DNA of 56,255 nucleotides from Ardenticatenales bacterium. GTDB taxonomy: Bacteria; Chloroflexota; Anaerolineae; Promineifilales; Promineifilaceae. Both the position numbers and the translations under genes were made by a program. Positions within the stretch are counted from its first letter, which is position 1. Every line of letters begins with the position of its first letter. A model generated the notes under the pieces. The model had not been told where the DNA came from. It saw only the letters and a list, made by a program, of their open reading frames with translations, and searched no databases. The DNA lies in the NCBI GenBank assembly GCA_020634575.1, contig JACKBM010000045.1, positions 1 to 56,255 of the forward strand, read 5' to 3'. Shown here piece after piece: positions 8,001-16,311 of this stretch.

Positions 8001-9058
8001 CCACCACCACCGACGGCGCCGGTCAATATGACCTCACCGGCCTGACGCAGGGCGATTACCGGGTCGGTTTCTTCGACAATCAGGGCGTCTATGGCCATGA
8101 ATATTATTCAGAGACGCTGGAATTCAGCGGCGCCCTGACCGTCACCGTCAGTGCCGGCGCTGTCATCACAGAGGTAAATGGCACCCTGGAGAATGTGCCG
8201 CCGACCACCACAACCGAAGGGCTGAGCGGCCGCTGCAGCGCCCAATATGACCCGAGCACCGGCCAGTTTGTCCTGCGCAACCACATCGGCGACCCGTGTG
8301 AGTTTGACCTGACGGTGCCGGCCGGACTCATCGAGTGTCCAGATGGCGGCCTTCTGCTTACAGTCAACGCCCTGGTACAGGGTGTCCTGTTCGAGCTGAC
8401 AGAAGATCCGCCCGGCAGCGGTATCTACACCGGCCACATCAGCCTGGATGGCCATACTGGCGGCCTGATGGAGCTGGTCTGGACCTGCAGCAACGGCAGT
8501 TTTAGCGAGCCGTTGGGCCGCATCAAGTTGTGGGACCCCAGCGGTTACGTGACCGATGCGGTCACAGGCGAGCCAATTCCTGGCGCGACCGTGACGTTAT
8601 ACCAGGTGCTGGATTGGCGGCCGCGCAACCACACGGAAGATGTCGGGCCGAATAGCTGTGAGTCCAATAGCTCAAAACCGGCCGGTCAACCCTGGAGCCA
8701 GGCAGCCCCAACCGATGGCCTCGTCATTGCCGACCCGCACAGCGGCCTCATCAGCCCCACCCTCAACGCCATGACCACCGACCTCGAGGGTTACTACGGT
8801 TGGGATGTCGCCACCGGCTGCTGGTTTGTTGTGGTGGAAGCGCCTGGCTACGCTACCCTGACCAGCCCCGTCGTCGGCGTGCCGCCAGAGGTCGTTGATC
8901 TCAACCTGAGTCTGGTTCCCCAGGTACCCACCGCGGTAGCGTTCTCCTCGATAGCCGTGCACCGGCCGGCAGCCAGCGCCCTGCTGGGCCTGCTGGTGGT
9001 CGCCGCCTTTAGCCTCCTTGGGCTGACCGCGGCCCAATGCCGCCGGCCCCGCCACTAG
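5075..9058 (+). CDS. Secreted CSLREAI-type surface protein with parallel beta-helix, anchored at C-terminus
   Basis: This 1327-residue exported protein has GGAGG 8 bp before its ATG. Residues 1-32 form a signal peptide ending near VQAQP. The hallmark CSLREAI lies at 58-64, preceded by TVNSLDDNDDGSCD. A long right-handed parallel beta-helix follows (about 110-760), built from repeats such as NLISGN, GNYIGTD and LGN. After it come Ig-like and carboxypeptidase-regulatory-like modules (about 840-1290, with PAAGIEL and EPIPGATVTLYQV). A hydrophobic C-terminal helix followed by basic residues (about 1298-1327) should anchor it in the membrane. Beta-helices of this kind bind or process polysaccharides or act as adhesins; no catalytic set is recognisable. 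A SARP-type promoter stands directly upstream, so the neighbouring regulator may control it. Confidence 0.88.
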   Translation: MHHRPFRLLASSLLTLLLGAAALWLVGGVQAQPAAPTALFTVNSLDDNDDGSCDVTHCSLREAIAAANAAPGHDTIEFALGAITPTITISGSLPALTDPVTIDGSSGGSSRVALDGSLATGDGLTLTSSDNVLRNLVIHSFPGSGLAINSDSNLVAGSIIGLDHNGASDLGNGSYGILITDGSFNQIGGSDPADHNLISGNDHSGIRIDNLAASGNIIQGNFIGTDSSGTSAIRNSNYGILIFDSPDNIIGGTAGVTVGGPCTGACNLISGNGANGDDSGIFIGDQEADRTQILGNYIGTDVSGTLDLGNSRDGIILYTYTGNGRGGPDFTQIGGTSPAERNLISGNNRYGIHMRADSSGTIIQGNYIGTDVHGTAALGNSQHGIYSTNSKTTVLGGTAGITVGGPCTGACNLISGNGANTNYYGAYFADGIDGATIQGNFFGLDVTGTQPLGNSGYGLRVEAQSNALVGGDTPAARNIIAANGISGLHFTGGIDGSNPGSVRGNYLGTDVTGMVDLGNVGYGLVVRDCYNCLIEGNLASGNSAGGIYTDHSTTTSGAEVFFYGNIAGLAADGQTPLPNDGPGFTINGIGLVGEWTHHIRIGGPEPGQGNVFSANGSHGILFQDRKIRDVTISGNFIGTDATGTLALGNGGDGIHIAHTTNSAVPNVIGGETPAYANLIVNNAGNGITVLNRTSQTIRQNRIADNGGLGIDLNNDGVTANDPDDLDSGANNNLNFPVLSGAYYRGGATTISGALNTISNTMVTVDLYGVASCDGSAHGEGDRPLGLLTTTTDAAGNASFNLTVAETVPAGQFVVATTTDAAGNSSEFSACLPVQLGSGGLSGSVSTAGTPAAGIELLLYQQVFDGNQNHWWLIDAASSAGDGSYGFSALAPGRYAIRFRDPAGVYAQTYYAGAFRWEDVTPIVVADGAVVSGLAEDLLPAGQVSGQVTLPDLVTPLPDIQVVAYLQNGGSYTPFSATTTDGAGQYDLTGLTQGDYRVGFFDNQGVYGHEYYSETLEFSGALTVTVSAGAVITEVNGTLENVPPTTTTEGLSGRCSAQYDPSTGQFVLRNHIGDPCEFDLTVPAGLIECPDGGLLLTVNALVQGVLFELTEDPPGSGIYTGHISLDGHTGGLMELVWTCSNGSFSEPLGRIKLWDPSGYVTDAVTGEPIPGATVTLYQVLDWRPRNHTEDVGPNSCESNSSKPAGQPWSQAAPTDGLVIADPHSGLISPTLNAMTTDLEGYYGWDVATGCWFVVVEAPGYATLTSPVVGVPPEVVDLNLSLVPQVPTAVAFSSIAVHRPAASALLGLLVVAAFSLLGLTAAQCRRPRH
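5825..6333 (+). repeat. Long direct repeat inside the beta-helix gene (copies 5825-5898 and 6260-6333)
   Basis: Two segments of about 74 bp, 435 bp (145 codons) apart, are nearly identical and encode the same stretch including VGGPCTGACNLISGNGAN. They suggest recent internal duplication of helix rungs. The paired Cys residues are unusual in the rest of the helix. Confidence 0.85.
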
Positions 9059-9068
9059 CTAAGCCAGT

Positions 9069-9141
9069 TGAGGGGTAAGCCAACCCGACGGGTCGATGAA
9101 CCCGTCGGGTTGGCACACCCGTCGGGTTGGTCAACCCCTCA
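9069..9141 (+). terminator. Nested inverted repeats after the surface-protein gene
   Basis: An inner perfect 15-bp stem is formed by 9079-9093 and 9100-9114 around the loop CGATGA. It is built from CCCGACGGG and CCCGTCGGG cores facing each other, and a third core lies at 9118-9126. An outer stem pairs TGAGGGGT (9069-9076) with ACCCCTCA (9134-9141). It starts 10 bp after the stop codon, so termination or mRNA 3'-end protection is likely, although no U-run follows. Confidence 0.6.
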
Positions 9142-9231
9142 TCCCTTCGGGAAAGTTTGACCTTAAGACGAGGCTGGTAGAATTGGCTTGCCTTGTTTCT
9201 TGTCACGCTTCGCGTCGCAACGGAGGGAACA

Positions 9232-9852
9232 ATGACCAATTATCGCGAAATCGTCCTACCGAAGCGGCCAGGTTGTCTTACCATCCTGGCAATTCTCTAT
9301 TTTGTCTCGGCAGCCTGTTATCTCCTGAATGGCGCCCTGGTTGCTGCGGGCTTCGTCGAATCCCCTTATGAGACATTTGGCCGTTTTTCCGCCATCGAGA
9401 TAGGCCTTCTCATCGCCACATCCGCCCTTATCCCGCTGGCTATCGCCTATGGGCTCTGGAAACTCCAGGTCTGGGCCTGGTGGATCGTGGTCGTCACGAG
9501 CAGTTTTAGTGTCCTCTCTCTTGTACTCACAATCGTCGGCACACTGTACATCGACCCCACGCAACTCTCGGGCGAACCAGGATTTGTCACCTTCGTCAAT
9601 TCATTCAAAGTGATTATCATCACCATCGTTGCCATGATCCTGGTCATCAATGGCGGAATTCTGGGCTGGTTTCTGCAAAACAAATTCCTATTTGTCGGCC
9701 ATTATTATCGCTATCCCGGCCTGGAACCGGCCGCGGCGCCCAGGGCAGCAAAGGTTAGCAGCAACAAGGACCTGGTCATGACGATGGGTGCCCTGGCGGT
9801 TATCCTCATCCTGGTCTTCCTGATTGGTGCCACATTGATCGCTTTCCTGTGA
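9232..9852 (+). CDS. Integral membrane protein, unknown function (206 aa)
   Basis: The ATG at 9232 is preceded by GGAGGG at a proper distance; a start 13 codons upstream lacks one. About five transmembrane helices are visible: three in the first 105 residues (LTILAILYFVSAACYLL, the IEIGLLIATSALIPLAIAYGL region and the WWIVVVTSSFSVLSLVLTI region), one around FKVIIITIVAMILVINGGIL, and one at the C-terminus (LAVILILVFLIGATLIAFL). The segment between the last two is hydrophilic and Ala/Lys-rich. The opening LPKRPGCLTILAILYF resembles small membrane proteins annotated only as hypothetical. It lies 108 bp upstream of another small membrane protein on the same strand. No function can be proposed. 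Confidence 0.65.
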   Translation: MTNYREIVLPKRPGCLTILAILYFVSAACYLLNGALVAAGFVESPYETFGRFSAIEIGLLIATSALIPLAIAYGLWKLQVWAWWIVVVTSSFSVLSLVLTIVGTLYIDPTQLSGEPGFVTFVNSFKVIIITIVAMILVINGGILGWFLQNKFLFVGHYYRYPGLEPAAAPRAAKVSSNKDLVMTMGALAVILILVFLIGATLIAFL

Positions 9853-9960
9853 CGGTAGCCGCATTTTTTGTGCGACTTTTTGGGTCGTGTCACGTATTGA
9901 GCGTGTTCCATATTCGTTAGCCCAATTGCATTGTGGCCTTTCACATCTTTGGAGGCTGTG

Positions 9961-10380
9961 ATGAACGAAAAACAATATTCGCAGGAAGAGCGGTTGATGG
10001 CCGCCCTATCTCACGGCTCAATCATTGTCAGCGGGATGGGGATCATCGTGGCTGTTGTGGTCTGGTTGACGCAGAAGGACAAGTTCCCCTATGCGGCTCG
10101 CCAGGCGATGCAGGCAACGATCTATCAAATCGTGGCCATGGCGGCCATGATCGTCGCCTGGATTGGTTGGACGGCGCTGTTCATGGTTTTGCTGGTGCCG
10201 ATTACCAGCGCTGCTCCGGCCGGTTCTGAACCGCCGCCCGGCTTCTGGGCTCTCATGTTCTCCATGTTTATTCCCTTTGCCATCATGGGGCTGTTCTGGC
10301 TCTATGGCATCTGGGCCGCCATCCGCACCTGGCAGGGACGCGACTTCAACTACCCGTTGATCGGCCGCCTGGCCCATTAA
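9961..10380 (+). CDS. DUF4870 (Tic20-like) membrane protein
   Basis: This 139-residue protein starts at ATG 9961 with GGAGG 6-7 bp upstream. The opening SQEERLMAALSHGSIIV, the middle FPYAARQAMQATIYQI and the end RDFNYPLIGRL are the typical signature of DUF4870/Tic20-like four-helix membrane proteins. Helices lie near residues 18-38, 52-85, 100-122 with a short amphipathic end. The biochemical role of bacterial members is not established. It may be cotranscribed with the membrane gene ending at 9852, but 108 bp separate them. A strong hairpin follows at 10444-10478. Confidence 0.8.
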   Translation: MNEKQYSQEERLMAALSHGSIIVSGMGIIVAVVVWLTQKDKFPYAARQAMQATIYQIVAMAAMIVAWIGWTALFMVLLVPITSAAPAGSEPPPGFWALMFSMFIPFAIMGLFWLYGIWAAIRTWQGRDFNYPLIGRLAH

Positions 10381-10752
10381 GCTGATGCTGCGCTCCGCCT
10401 GGCAGCCGTTGCTGCTGCTACTCAGCCTGCGCTGGCCCACCAAACGGCATCCGAACCGAAAAATGGTTCGGATGCCGTCGCTTTCTCGGGCAATCTTGCA
10501 CTGGCTGCGGTTGTGGTGGGCCGTTAATGCGGTTCGCCGCTTATTTTTGTTTGGCGCCTGTCTTCTGGTCGCCAATCCCTTCCTACTGTCTGGCAACCCG
10601 CTCCCGGCGCCTTTGACGCGCACCCACCGCGCCAAACTCCCTTACGAAGCGTATCCCCTTTCCTGCTGTCTCCTGAATTAGCGGTTTCACGGTTTTAGCC
10701 CATCGTCATGGACCGGCCGGTCCGCCAAACCATCCCTTTCAGGAGTCATCTC
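10381..10752. other. Intergenic stretch of 372 bp with one strong hairpin
   Basis: The stretch holds the 14-bp hairpin at 10444-10478 and, at its end, one ACCGGCCGGT decamer and the AGGAG of the next gene. A 98-codon frame at 10385-10681 has no family resemblance, no ribosome site and contains the hairpin; it is not called. Confidence 0.6.
10444..10478 (+). terminator. Perfect 14-bp hairpin after the DUF4870 gene
   Basis: ACGGCATCCGAACC and GGTTCGGATGCCGT pair around the 7-base loop GAAAAAT. It sits 63 bp after the stop codon. No long U-run follows, so it may be a factor-assisted terminator or a structured 3' end. Confidence 0.55.
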
Positions 10753-11430
10753 ATGTCCTCAATTGACCAAAAACTTGGTTTCTGGTCTGCCACCCTGGCA
10801 GCCATCACCTTCATAATCTTCACCGTCTGTTTTGTCGTTATTGCCGTCTCAGCGCCCCCATTTGTCTGGTCGGGGCTGGCGGATTATCTCGAACTGGCAA
10901 CCAGTACCAACCAGTTCTGGCAAGAGCTCGCCCGGGCCATGATGCTGCTCTTCGGCCCCCTCTACGTCGTGATGATCAACGCCCTCTACGAGCGCACCGC
11001 CCCGCCCAAGCAAGGGCTGGCGCGGCTCGCCTTGCTCTTCGCCCTGGGTTTCGCCATCCTGACGGGCGCCAATTACTTCATCCAGCTGAGCACAGTTCGT
11101 ATCAGCCTGGCCCACGGCGAAACAGGCGACCTGCTGCAAATCGTGCAGGCCAACCCCTATGGCGCTATAGCCGCGCTGAATCTATTGGGCTGGTCGCTCT
11201 TTCTGGGGCTGAGTTCCCTGTTTGCGGCCGGGCTGTTCAGAGGGGATCGGCTCTCCCGCTGGCTGCGCGCCCTGTTTCTGATAAATGGCCTTTCCTGCTT
11301 GCTGGGCGGAGCTGGCTACCTGCTGGACCATTTTTGGCTGCTCTTCCTCAGCCTGAATCTCGGGATGGGCGGGGCCATGACAGCCAGTACGATCTTACTG
11401 GCCCGCTACTTCCGCCGGCACGACAGTTAA
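10753..11430 (+). CDS. Integral membrane protein, unknown function (225 aa)
   Basis: The ATG at 10753 has AGGAG 8 bp upstream, better than the ATG 15 codons earlier. Six to seven hydrophobic helices can be read, near residues 12-38, 66-82, 93-113, 134-158, 170-187 and 195-215. The motif LARAMMLLFGPLYVVMINALYE and the overall spacing recall DUF4386-like membrane proteins, but the match is weak. No catalytic residues or binding motifs are evident. The gene stands alone between two hairpins (10444-10478 and 11445-11487), suggesting its own transcription unit. Confidence 0.65.
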   Translation: MSSIDQKLGFWSATLAAITFIIFTVCFVVIAVSAPPFVWSGLADYLELATSTNQFWQELARAMMLLFGPLYVVMINALYERTAPPKQGLARLALLFALGFAILTGANYFIQLSTVRISLAHGETGDLLQIVQANPYGAIAALNLLGWSLFLGLSSLFAAGLFRGDRLSRWLRALFLINGLSCLLGGAGYLLDHFWLLFLSLNLGMGGAMTASTILLARYFRRHDS

Positions 11431-11444
11431 GCGATCCCGATGAA

Positions 11445-11487
11445 TGCGGCCCGGCCCAACCGCATAAAATTGCCGGGCCGGGCCGCA
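11445..11487 (+). terminator. 13-bp GC-rich hairpin after the membrane-protein gene
   Basis: TGCGGCCCGGCCC (11445-11457) pairs perfectly with GGGCCGGGCCGCA (11475-11487) around a 17-base loop. It lies 15 bp after the stop codon. A U-run is lacking. Confidence 0.55.
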
Positions 11488-11553
11488 AACGCTATGATTC
11501 TCCCTTGATTTGCAGGTTTGACGCATCATAAGTCCAAATATCGGTGCAAAAAT

Positions 11554-12804
11554 ATGAGACGTTTCCCCTTTTTCATCTTAATCACAATTCTTCTGCTGGC
11601 CGGCTGTGGCCAGCGCAGCAACAGTTGGGAGGAGATTGGCGACCTGGCCAATGCCGTCATCCCGCCGCGAGGCAGCTTTGACCTCACCGTAGGCCCCGAT
11701 GGCACCCCCTATATCGCCTACGTCTCCGAACGCAGCGGCAATGCTGAGATCTATGTTGTCCGCTACGTCGAAGATGAATGGGTCACTGTCGGCGGCGGTA
11801 ATGTGAGCAATAGCGGTGGCACATCCGTCTTGCCTTCCCTGGCCATCAGCGAAGATGGCATCCCCTTTGTTGCCTGGGCCGACAACAGCAGCGGCTCACC
11901 CCAAATCTTCGTCCGCTTTTATGATGGTTTTGCCTGGGCCGAAATCGGCACCGATTCCGCCACCAGCGAGGGCATCAGCGCCTCCGGCGGCGATTCGCTC
12001 TGGCCGGCCCTGGCCCTGGACAGCGCCGGCACCCCCTATGTCGCCTGGACCGATACGGGCGCCAGCGGCTTCAGTAGTATCTTCATTCGCTACTGGGATG
12101 GTAGCCAATGGGCTGAACTGGGCGCCGGCTCAGCAACGGGCAACGGTTTGAGCAGCGGCGCCACTGAGGCCAAACACCCCAGCCTCGTCATCGGTCCAGA
12201 AGGCCAACCCTGGTTGGTCTGGGACGATGGCGCCGGTCTCGGTACGTCCGTTTATGGCCAGCGCTGGGATGGCAGCGGCTGGCAAGAAATTGGCGCAGGC
12301 TCCAACTCAGGCGAGGGTCTCTCAGCCGCAGCCATGAGTGGCAGCGACAACGTCAACCCGGTCCTGCTGGCCGGGCCAAATGGCACCGTGTACCTTGCCT
12401 GGAACAACCAGGGCATCATCGGCACCGCCACCAGTCAGTCGATCTACGCCTTACAATTTGATGGCAACGGCTGGCGTGAGGTCAGCAGCGGTTCGGCGGC
12501 AGAATATGGGCTGTCTGGCAATACGTCGGATTGGGCGCCGGCAATGGCTCTGGACAACGATGGCCGGCTTTACGCCGCCTGGGCCACGCTTGACGACAAC
12601 GCCGGCTACGTCAACATCCAGCGGCGCGACGGCGACAGTTGGCGCACCCTGGGCGAGACGCCCCGCTTTGGCGTGCCCGACAAAGTGCCGGCCATCGGCG
12701 AGCCGTCGCTGCCACAGCTGGCCATCGCCGGCGACGGCACCGTCTACCTGGCCTGGCTGGTTGCCGGCACCGACAGCATCAAGATTCAACGATATCTACC
12801 ATAG
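11554..12804 (+). CDS. Lipoprotein with beta-propeller-like repeats (416 aa)
   Basis: The start at ATG 11554 gives a compact lipoprotein signal peptide: basic MRRF, hydrophobic core and lipobox LLAGC with Cys at residue 20. A longer TTG start at 11518 would add 12 residues before it. The mature part holds about six repeats of roughly 60 residues, with a recurring pattern of PSLAISEDGIPFVAWAD, then a strand of the type IFVRFYDGFAWAEIGT, and a Gly/Ser-rich loop. This pattern suggests a six- to seven-bladed beta-propeller exposed at the cell surface. No enzyme motif is seen, so binding is more likely than catalysis. It is followed after 147 bp by a membrane Ser/Thr kinase and then another lipoprotein, hinting at a surface-sensing set. 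Confidence 0.75.
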   Translation: MRRFPFFILITILLLAGCGQRSNSWEEIGDLANAVIPPRGSFDLTVGPDGTPYIAYVSERSGNAEIYVVRYVEDEWVTVGGGNVSNSGGTSVLPSLAISEDGIPFVAWADNSSGSPQIFVRFYDGFAWAEIGTDSATSEGISASGGDSLWPALALDSAGTPYVAWTDTGASGFSSIFIRYWDGSQWAELGAGSATGNGLSSGATEAKHPSLVIGPEGQPWLVWDDGAGLGTSVYGQRWDGSGWQEIGAGSNSGEGLSAAAMSGSDNVNPVLLAGPNGTVYLAWNNQGIIGTATSQSIYALQFDGNGWREVSSGSAAEYGLSGNTSDWAPAMALDNDGRLYAAWATLDDNAGYVNIQRRDGDSWRTLGETPRFGVPDKVPAIGEPSLPQLAIAGDGTVYLAWLVAGTDSIKIQRYLP

Positions 12805-12862
12805 GTGGCCCGGACCGGCCGGATCGGACCGTTAGCCGTCCTGTAAACCATAACCATTACAG

Positions 12863-12891
12863 TTGATATCCGACCTTTTTAATAGTAAAGT
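12863..12891 (+). promoter_or_regulatory. Candidate sigma-70 promoter for the Ser/Thr kinase gene
   Basis: TTGATA (12863-12868), a 17-bp spacer and TAAAGT (12886-12891) stand 60 bp before the kinase ATG. This is a fair match to the vegetative promoter consensus. Confidence 0.45.
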
Positions 12892-12951
12892 GTGCGTTGG
12901 GTTGGGCACAATTTGGCCAGACCCGGTCGCAAGTAGAACTCAGGTACAGGT

Positions 12952-15900
12952 ATGGATCATTCGGGGCAGACAATTGGGAAATATAAGCTGATCAGGCGGC
13001 TCGGCCAGGGCGGCATGGCGCAGGTGTACCAGGCCATCCAGCCAACCATTGACCGGCCGGTCGCCATCAAGGTCATGCACAGCCACCTGGCGGAAAACGA
13101 TGATTTCCTGGCCCGGTTTAAGCGCGAGGCTCGCGGCATGGGCCTGTTGCGCCACCCCAATATCGTCAGCATCCTCGATTTTGACAATGCCGGTGATATC
13201 TATTTCATGGTGATGGATTTCATCGAAGGGCCCACGCTGCAAAGCTACCTCGAGAAACACGCCCCTCTATCCGCCATGCAAAGCCTGCAGATCACGCGGC
13301 AGCTCGCCTCTGCCCTGGCCTATGCCCATCACCGTGGCACCGTCCATCGGGATATCAAGCCGGGCAACGTCATGTTCACCGACGAGAGCTGCAAAGACGT
13401 CGTCCTGACCGATTTTGGCATCGCCCGCTTGATGGATGGCGCCAACCTGACCATGAGCGGCACCATCTCCGGCACCCCCTCCTACATGAGCCCGGAAGCG
13501 GCTCAGGGCGCCCGCGTCGACGATCGGGCTGACATCTACAGCCTCGGCGTCATCCTCTACGAGATGGTAACCGGCCGGACCCCCTACGAAGGCGACACAC
13601 CCATCGCGGTCATCATGAAACATGTGACCGAGCCGCTGCCGCCGCCAACCGCTATCAACCCCAATATCCCGGACGATGTCGTGCGGATCATTGAGCGGTC
13701 CCTGGCCAAAAAGCCGGAAGACCGCTTCCCCAGCGCCGCGGCCATGGTCTCAGCCATTGATCGGGCACTGGCCAGCCTGCAGGGCGAGATCAGCAACGTC
13801 CAGGGGACCATGTCCCAGTTCGATGGTGCAGTGCTGCAACCAGATGCGACGCAGATCCAGCCGGTCGACCGCCTGCCCTCACAGAGCGGCTATGCTCAGC
13901 CAGCGCCGGCGACCCAGGTTGCCGCCGCCCAGCTGGCCACCAGTCAACAACCGGCCGGTACCATCCATCAACAACCACAGGCTACTATCGGCCCGGCTGC
14001 CGCGCCGCCCAGCACCGTTGCGCAACCGGCGGGCCGGCGCCGCTGGCCGCTGTTCGCGGCTGGCGGTATTTTGCTGCTCTGTATCATCCTGACCGCCGCC
14101 AGCGCTTACTACTATTTCAACCTCCGGGAAGCGCCTATCACCTTAGAGGGGACGGTCACCGTCGCGGCGACAGCCGCTGCTGAAACGGAGTTACCAACCG
14201 AGGCAGCAGAGGCCACCGTGCCGGCTGAAACCCCGGTTGCCGTGGCCGAAGCGACAGCCGAGCCGGGAAGCACAGCAGAGGCCGAAAGCACGGTAGCCGC
14301 CAACCCGGATCTCCCTTTCTTTGAGCCGGACCGGGCGGGCACGGCCCGGCTGGCCTCGGCTGATGGCGTCCTGGCCAGCCAGCTCATCGTGCAGCTGGAT
14401 CAGGTGCCCCAGCCACCGGCCGGTACCCAATATCAGGTCTGGCTGAGCGGCAACAGCACCGTCGCCGCCGGCGCCCTCGAGGTGAATAACGGCATCGCGC
14501 TGGGCGCTTTTAACCTGGGCGAAAATGTCCTGGCCAGCTATGAAACTGTCCTGGTCACCCTGGAAAGCGAAGGCAGCACGCCGGACACCCCTTCCGGCCA
14601 ACTAATTTACAGCGGCAGCCTCGCCGCCGACCTGCGGACTGCCGTCCAGGATCTTCTCAGCAGCACCGGTCCTCTGCCCAACGGCCTGGCCCAGTTGGAG
14701 CTGGCTATCCAGCACACGAGCTTCGCCCAGGAAGAACTGGCGGCGGGCAACCTGGCCGGCGGTCGCCAACATGCCGAACATGTCATCAATATCCTGGATG
14801 GCGCCGATGGCGAGTTTTTTGGTGATCTGGATGGCAACGGCCTGCCGGAAAATCCGGGGGATGGCGTCGGCTTGCGCGCCTATCTGGAGCAGACTCGGGC
14901 CGGTCTGGAGGCCATTGGCAGCGAACAGGAACTGACGGGTGAACGGCAGCTGCAGCTATCGCTGGCCCTGGCCGCCAGCGACAACGCCCTGACCTACGAA
15001 CGCCAGGCCATTAACGATGCCATCTCGATTCTGGCCTCTGACACCAGTTCCGAAGCCGCCAGCAATGCTGAGCTCCTGCTAAACTCGCTGCGCAGTCTGC
15101 GCCTAGCGCCCCCACCGCTACCAGACCAGCCGGATGAAGAGACCCTGGCCGGCCTGGTCCAGCACCTCCTGCTGCTGTTGAACATTTCCCTGTTTGCCGA
15201 AGCGCCGCTCACGGCGGCACCGGCCGGTATCGCCACCTCCGCCGGCGGCCAGTTAGGCTTTGCTCGCTTTAGCAGCAATCCGCAAAGCACGGCCGGCACC
15301 ATCGCCATCCTGGTGGATAATCTCATTAGCCCAGCACCAGGCAAACGTTATTTCGCCTGGCTGGAAACCGCTGACGGCAGCCTGTTACCGTTGGGCGAGC
15401 TGCGGGTGCAGGCTGGTCTCGGCACCTTAATCGCTGCGACCGACCAGCCCCTGCTGACCAATTTTGTCCGCCTGCTTATCACCAGCCAACCTGAGCAAAG
15501 CGGCGCCGATTTTATCGGTCCGGCGCTTTACACCGCGACGTTGAACTCGCCCGAGCTGACCCTGGCCAGTCCGCTGATTTTCGCCGGCGATGCGGCCAGC
15601 AAAGGGCTAACGCTGGCTGCCGAAGAGCAACTGGCCCTGGCCGTCGATCATGCCGGCTTTATCAACGACGGTCTCGCGGCAGGTGATCTCGCCCTGGCCC
15701 AGCGCCATGCCGAACATGTGGTCAACATCCTGGCTGGTGCGGAGAGCCCCGCCTTTGGCGATCTGGATGGCAACGGTCTACCGGAAAACCCTGGCGATGG
15801 CGTTGGCGTGGCCGGTTATCTGGCCCAGATCGAGGCGCTGGCCGCCTCATTTGCCCAGGATGAAAGCCATCCCCAGGCCAACCGAACCGCCGCAACAACC

Positions 15901-16158
15901 ATTCAAGGCACCACGGCGCAGATGCAGGTCCAGGTTGCCGCTGCTATTGCCCTGGCCCAGGAGATCCTGGCCGCTCCGGATATCGCGGCGGCTCAGCCAG
16001 TCGTCCAGACGCTGCAGGATACCCTGGCCCTGGTAGCCAATGGGCACGACCTGGACGGCAACGGCGTCATCGACCCGTTGCTGCTGGAAGGGAGCCTGGC
16101 CGACCTGCGCGAGTTGGGGCTGGCGATGGCTCAGGCCAGCGTGGTGCCGGCCGAATAG
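12952..16158 (+). CDS. PknB-type transmembrane Ser/Thr protein kinase with duplicated extracellular sensor
   Basis: This 1068-residue protein opens with a complete Hanks-type kinase domain (about residues 10-275). It has the Gly-loop GQGGMAQVY, Lys40 in VAIKVM, HRDIKPGN with catalytic Asp134, DFG with Asp154, and SPEA at the activation-loop end. A Gln/Pro-rich linker leads to one transmembrane helix at about 363-389. The outside part begins with an Ala/Glu/Thr linker and contains two copies of a composite module. Each copy is a beta-rich RskA-like domain (about 455-545 and 755-850) followed by a helical part with His-x18-His-x2-His (588/607/610 and 900/919/922) and DLDGNGLPENPGDGVG (625 and about 937). 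No PASTA repeats are present, so peptidoglycan sensing is not indicated. The ligand is unknown; Ca or another metal is possible. Confidence 0.9.
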   Translation: MDHSGQTIGKYKLIRRLGQGGMAQVYQAIQPTIDRPVAIKVMHSHLAENDDFLARFKREARGMGLLRHPNIVSILDFDNAGDIYFMVMDFIEGPTLQSYLEKHAPLSAMQSLQITRQLASALAYAHHRGTVHRDIKPGNVMFTDESCKDVVLTDFGIARLMDGANLTMSGTISGTPSYMSPEAAQGARVDDRADIYSLGVILYEMVTGRTPYEGDTPIAVIMKHVTEPLPPPTAINPNIPDDVVRIIERSLAKKPEDRFPSAAAMVSAIDRALASLQGEISNVQGTMSQFDGAVLQPDATQIQPVDRLPSQSGYAQPAPATQVAAAQLATSQQPAGTIHQQPQATIGPAAAPPSTVAQPAGRRRWPLFAAGGILLLCIILTAASAYYYFNLREAPITLEGTVTVAATAAAETELPTEAAEATVPAETPVAVAEATAEPGSTAEAESTVAANPDLPFFEPDRAGTARLASADGVLASQLIVQLDQVPQPPAGTQYQVWLSGNSTVAAGALEVNNGIALGAFNLGENVLASYETVLVTLESEGSTPDTPSGQLIYSGSLAADLRTAVQDLLSSTGPLPNGLAQLELAIQHTSFAQEELAAGNLAGGRQHAEHVINILDGADGEFFGDLDGNGLPENPGDGVGLRAYLEQTRAGLEAIGSEQELTGERQLQLSLALAASDNALTYERQAINDAISILASDTSSEAASNAELLLNSLRSLRLAPPPLPDQPDEETLAGLVQHLLLLLNISLFAEAPLTAAPAGIATSAGGQLGFARFSSNPQSTAGTIAILVDNLISPAPGKRYFAWLETADGSLLPLGELRVQAGLGTLIAATDQPLLTNFVRLLITSQPEQSGADFIGPALYTATLNSPELTLASPLIFAGDAASKGLTLAAEEQLALAVDHAGFINDGLAAGDLALAQRHAEHVVNILAGAESPAFGDLDGNGLPENPGDGVGVAGYLAQIEALAASFAQDESHPQANRTAATTIQGTTAQMQVQVAAAIALAQEILAAPDIAAAQPVVQTLQDTLALVANGHDLDGNGVIDPLLLEGSLADLRELGLAMAQASVVPAE

Positions 16159-16311
16159 CCGTTCGCCCGACACCAGTCCTTCTGAGCCGTCGTCGCTACT
16201 CAATGTTTCAACGACGTTTGTCGCCCGCTCCCGCGTAAACCGCGACTTTCTGCCCCGATCCCCGTTAGGCTGTCAGATCAGGCAAATGGTATGTCTGATT
16301 GGGACAGGCTA

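Noticed and set aside
8104..8455. Short minus-strand frames in the C-terminal half of the surface-protein gene
   Set aside because: They overlap clear Ig-like domains on the plus strand and lack ribosome sites.
10385..10681. 98-codon open frame between the DUF4870 and membrane-protein genes
   Set aside because: It has no ribosome site, no family resemblance, odd composition and a perfect 14-bp hairpin inside.
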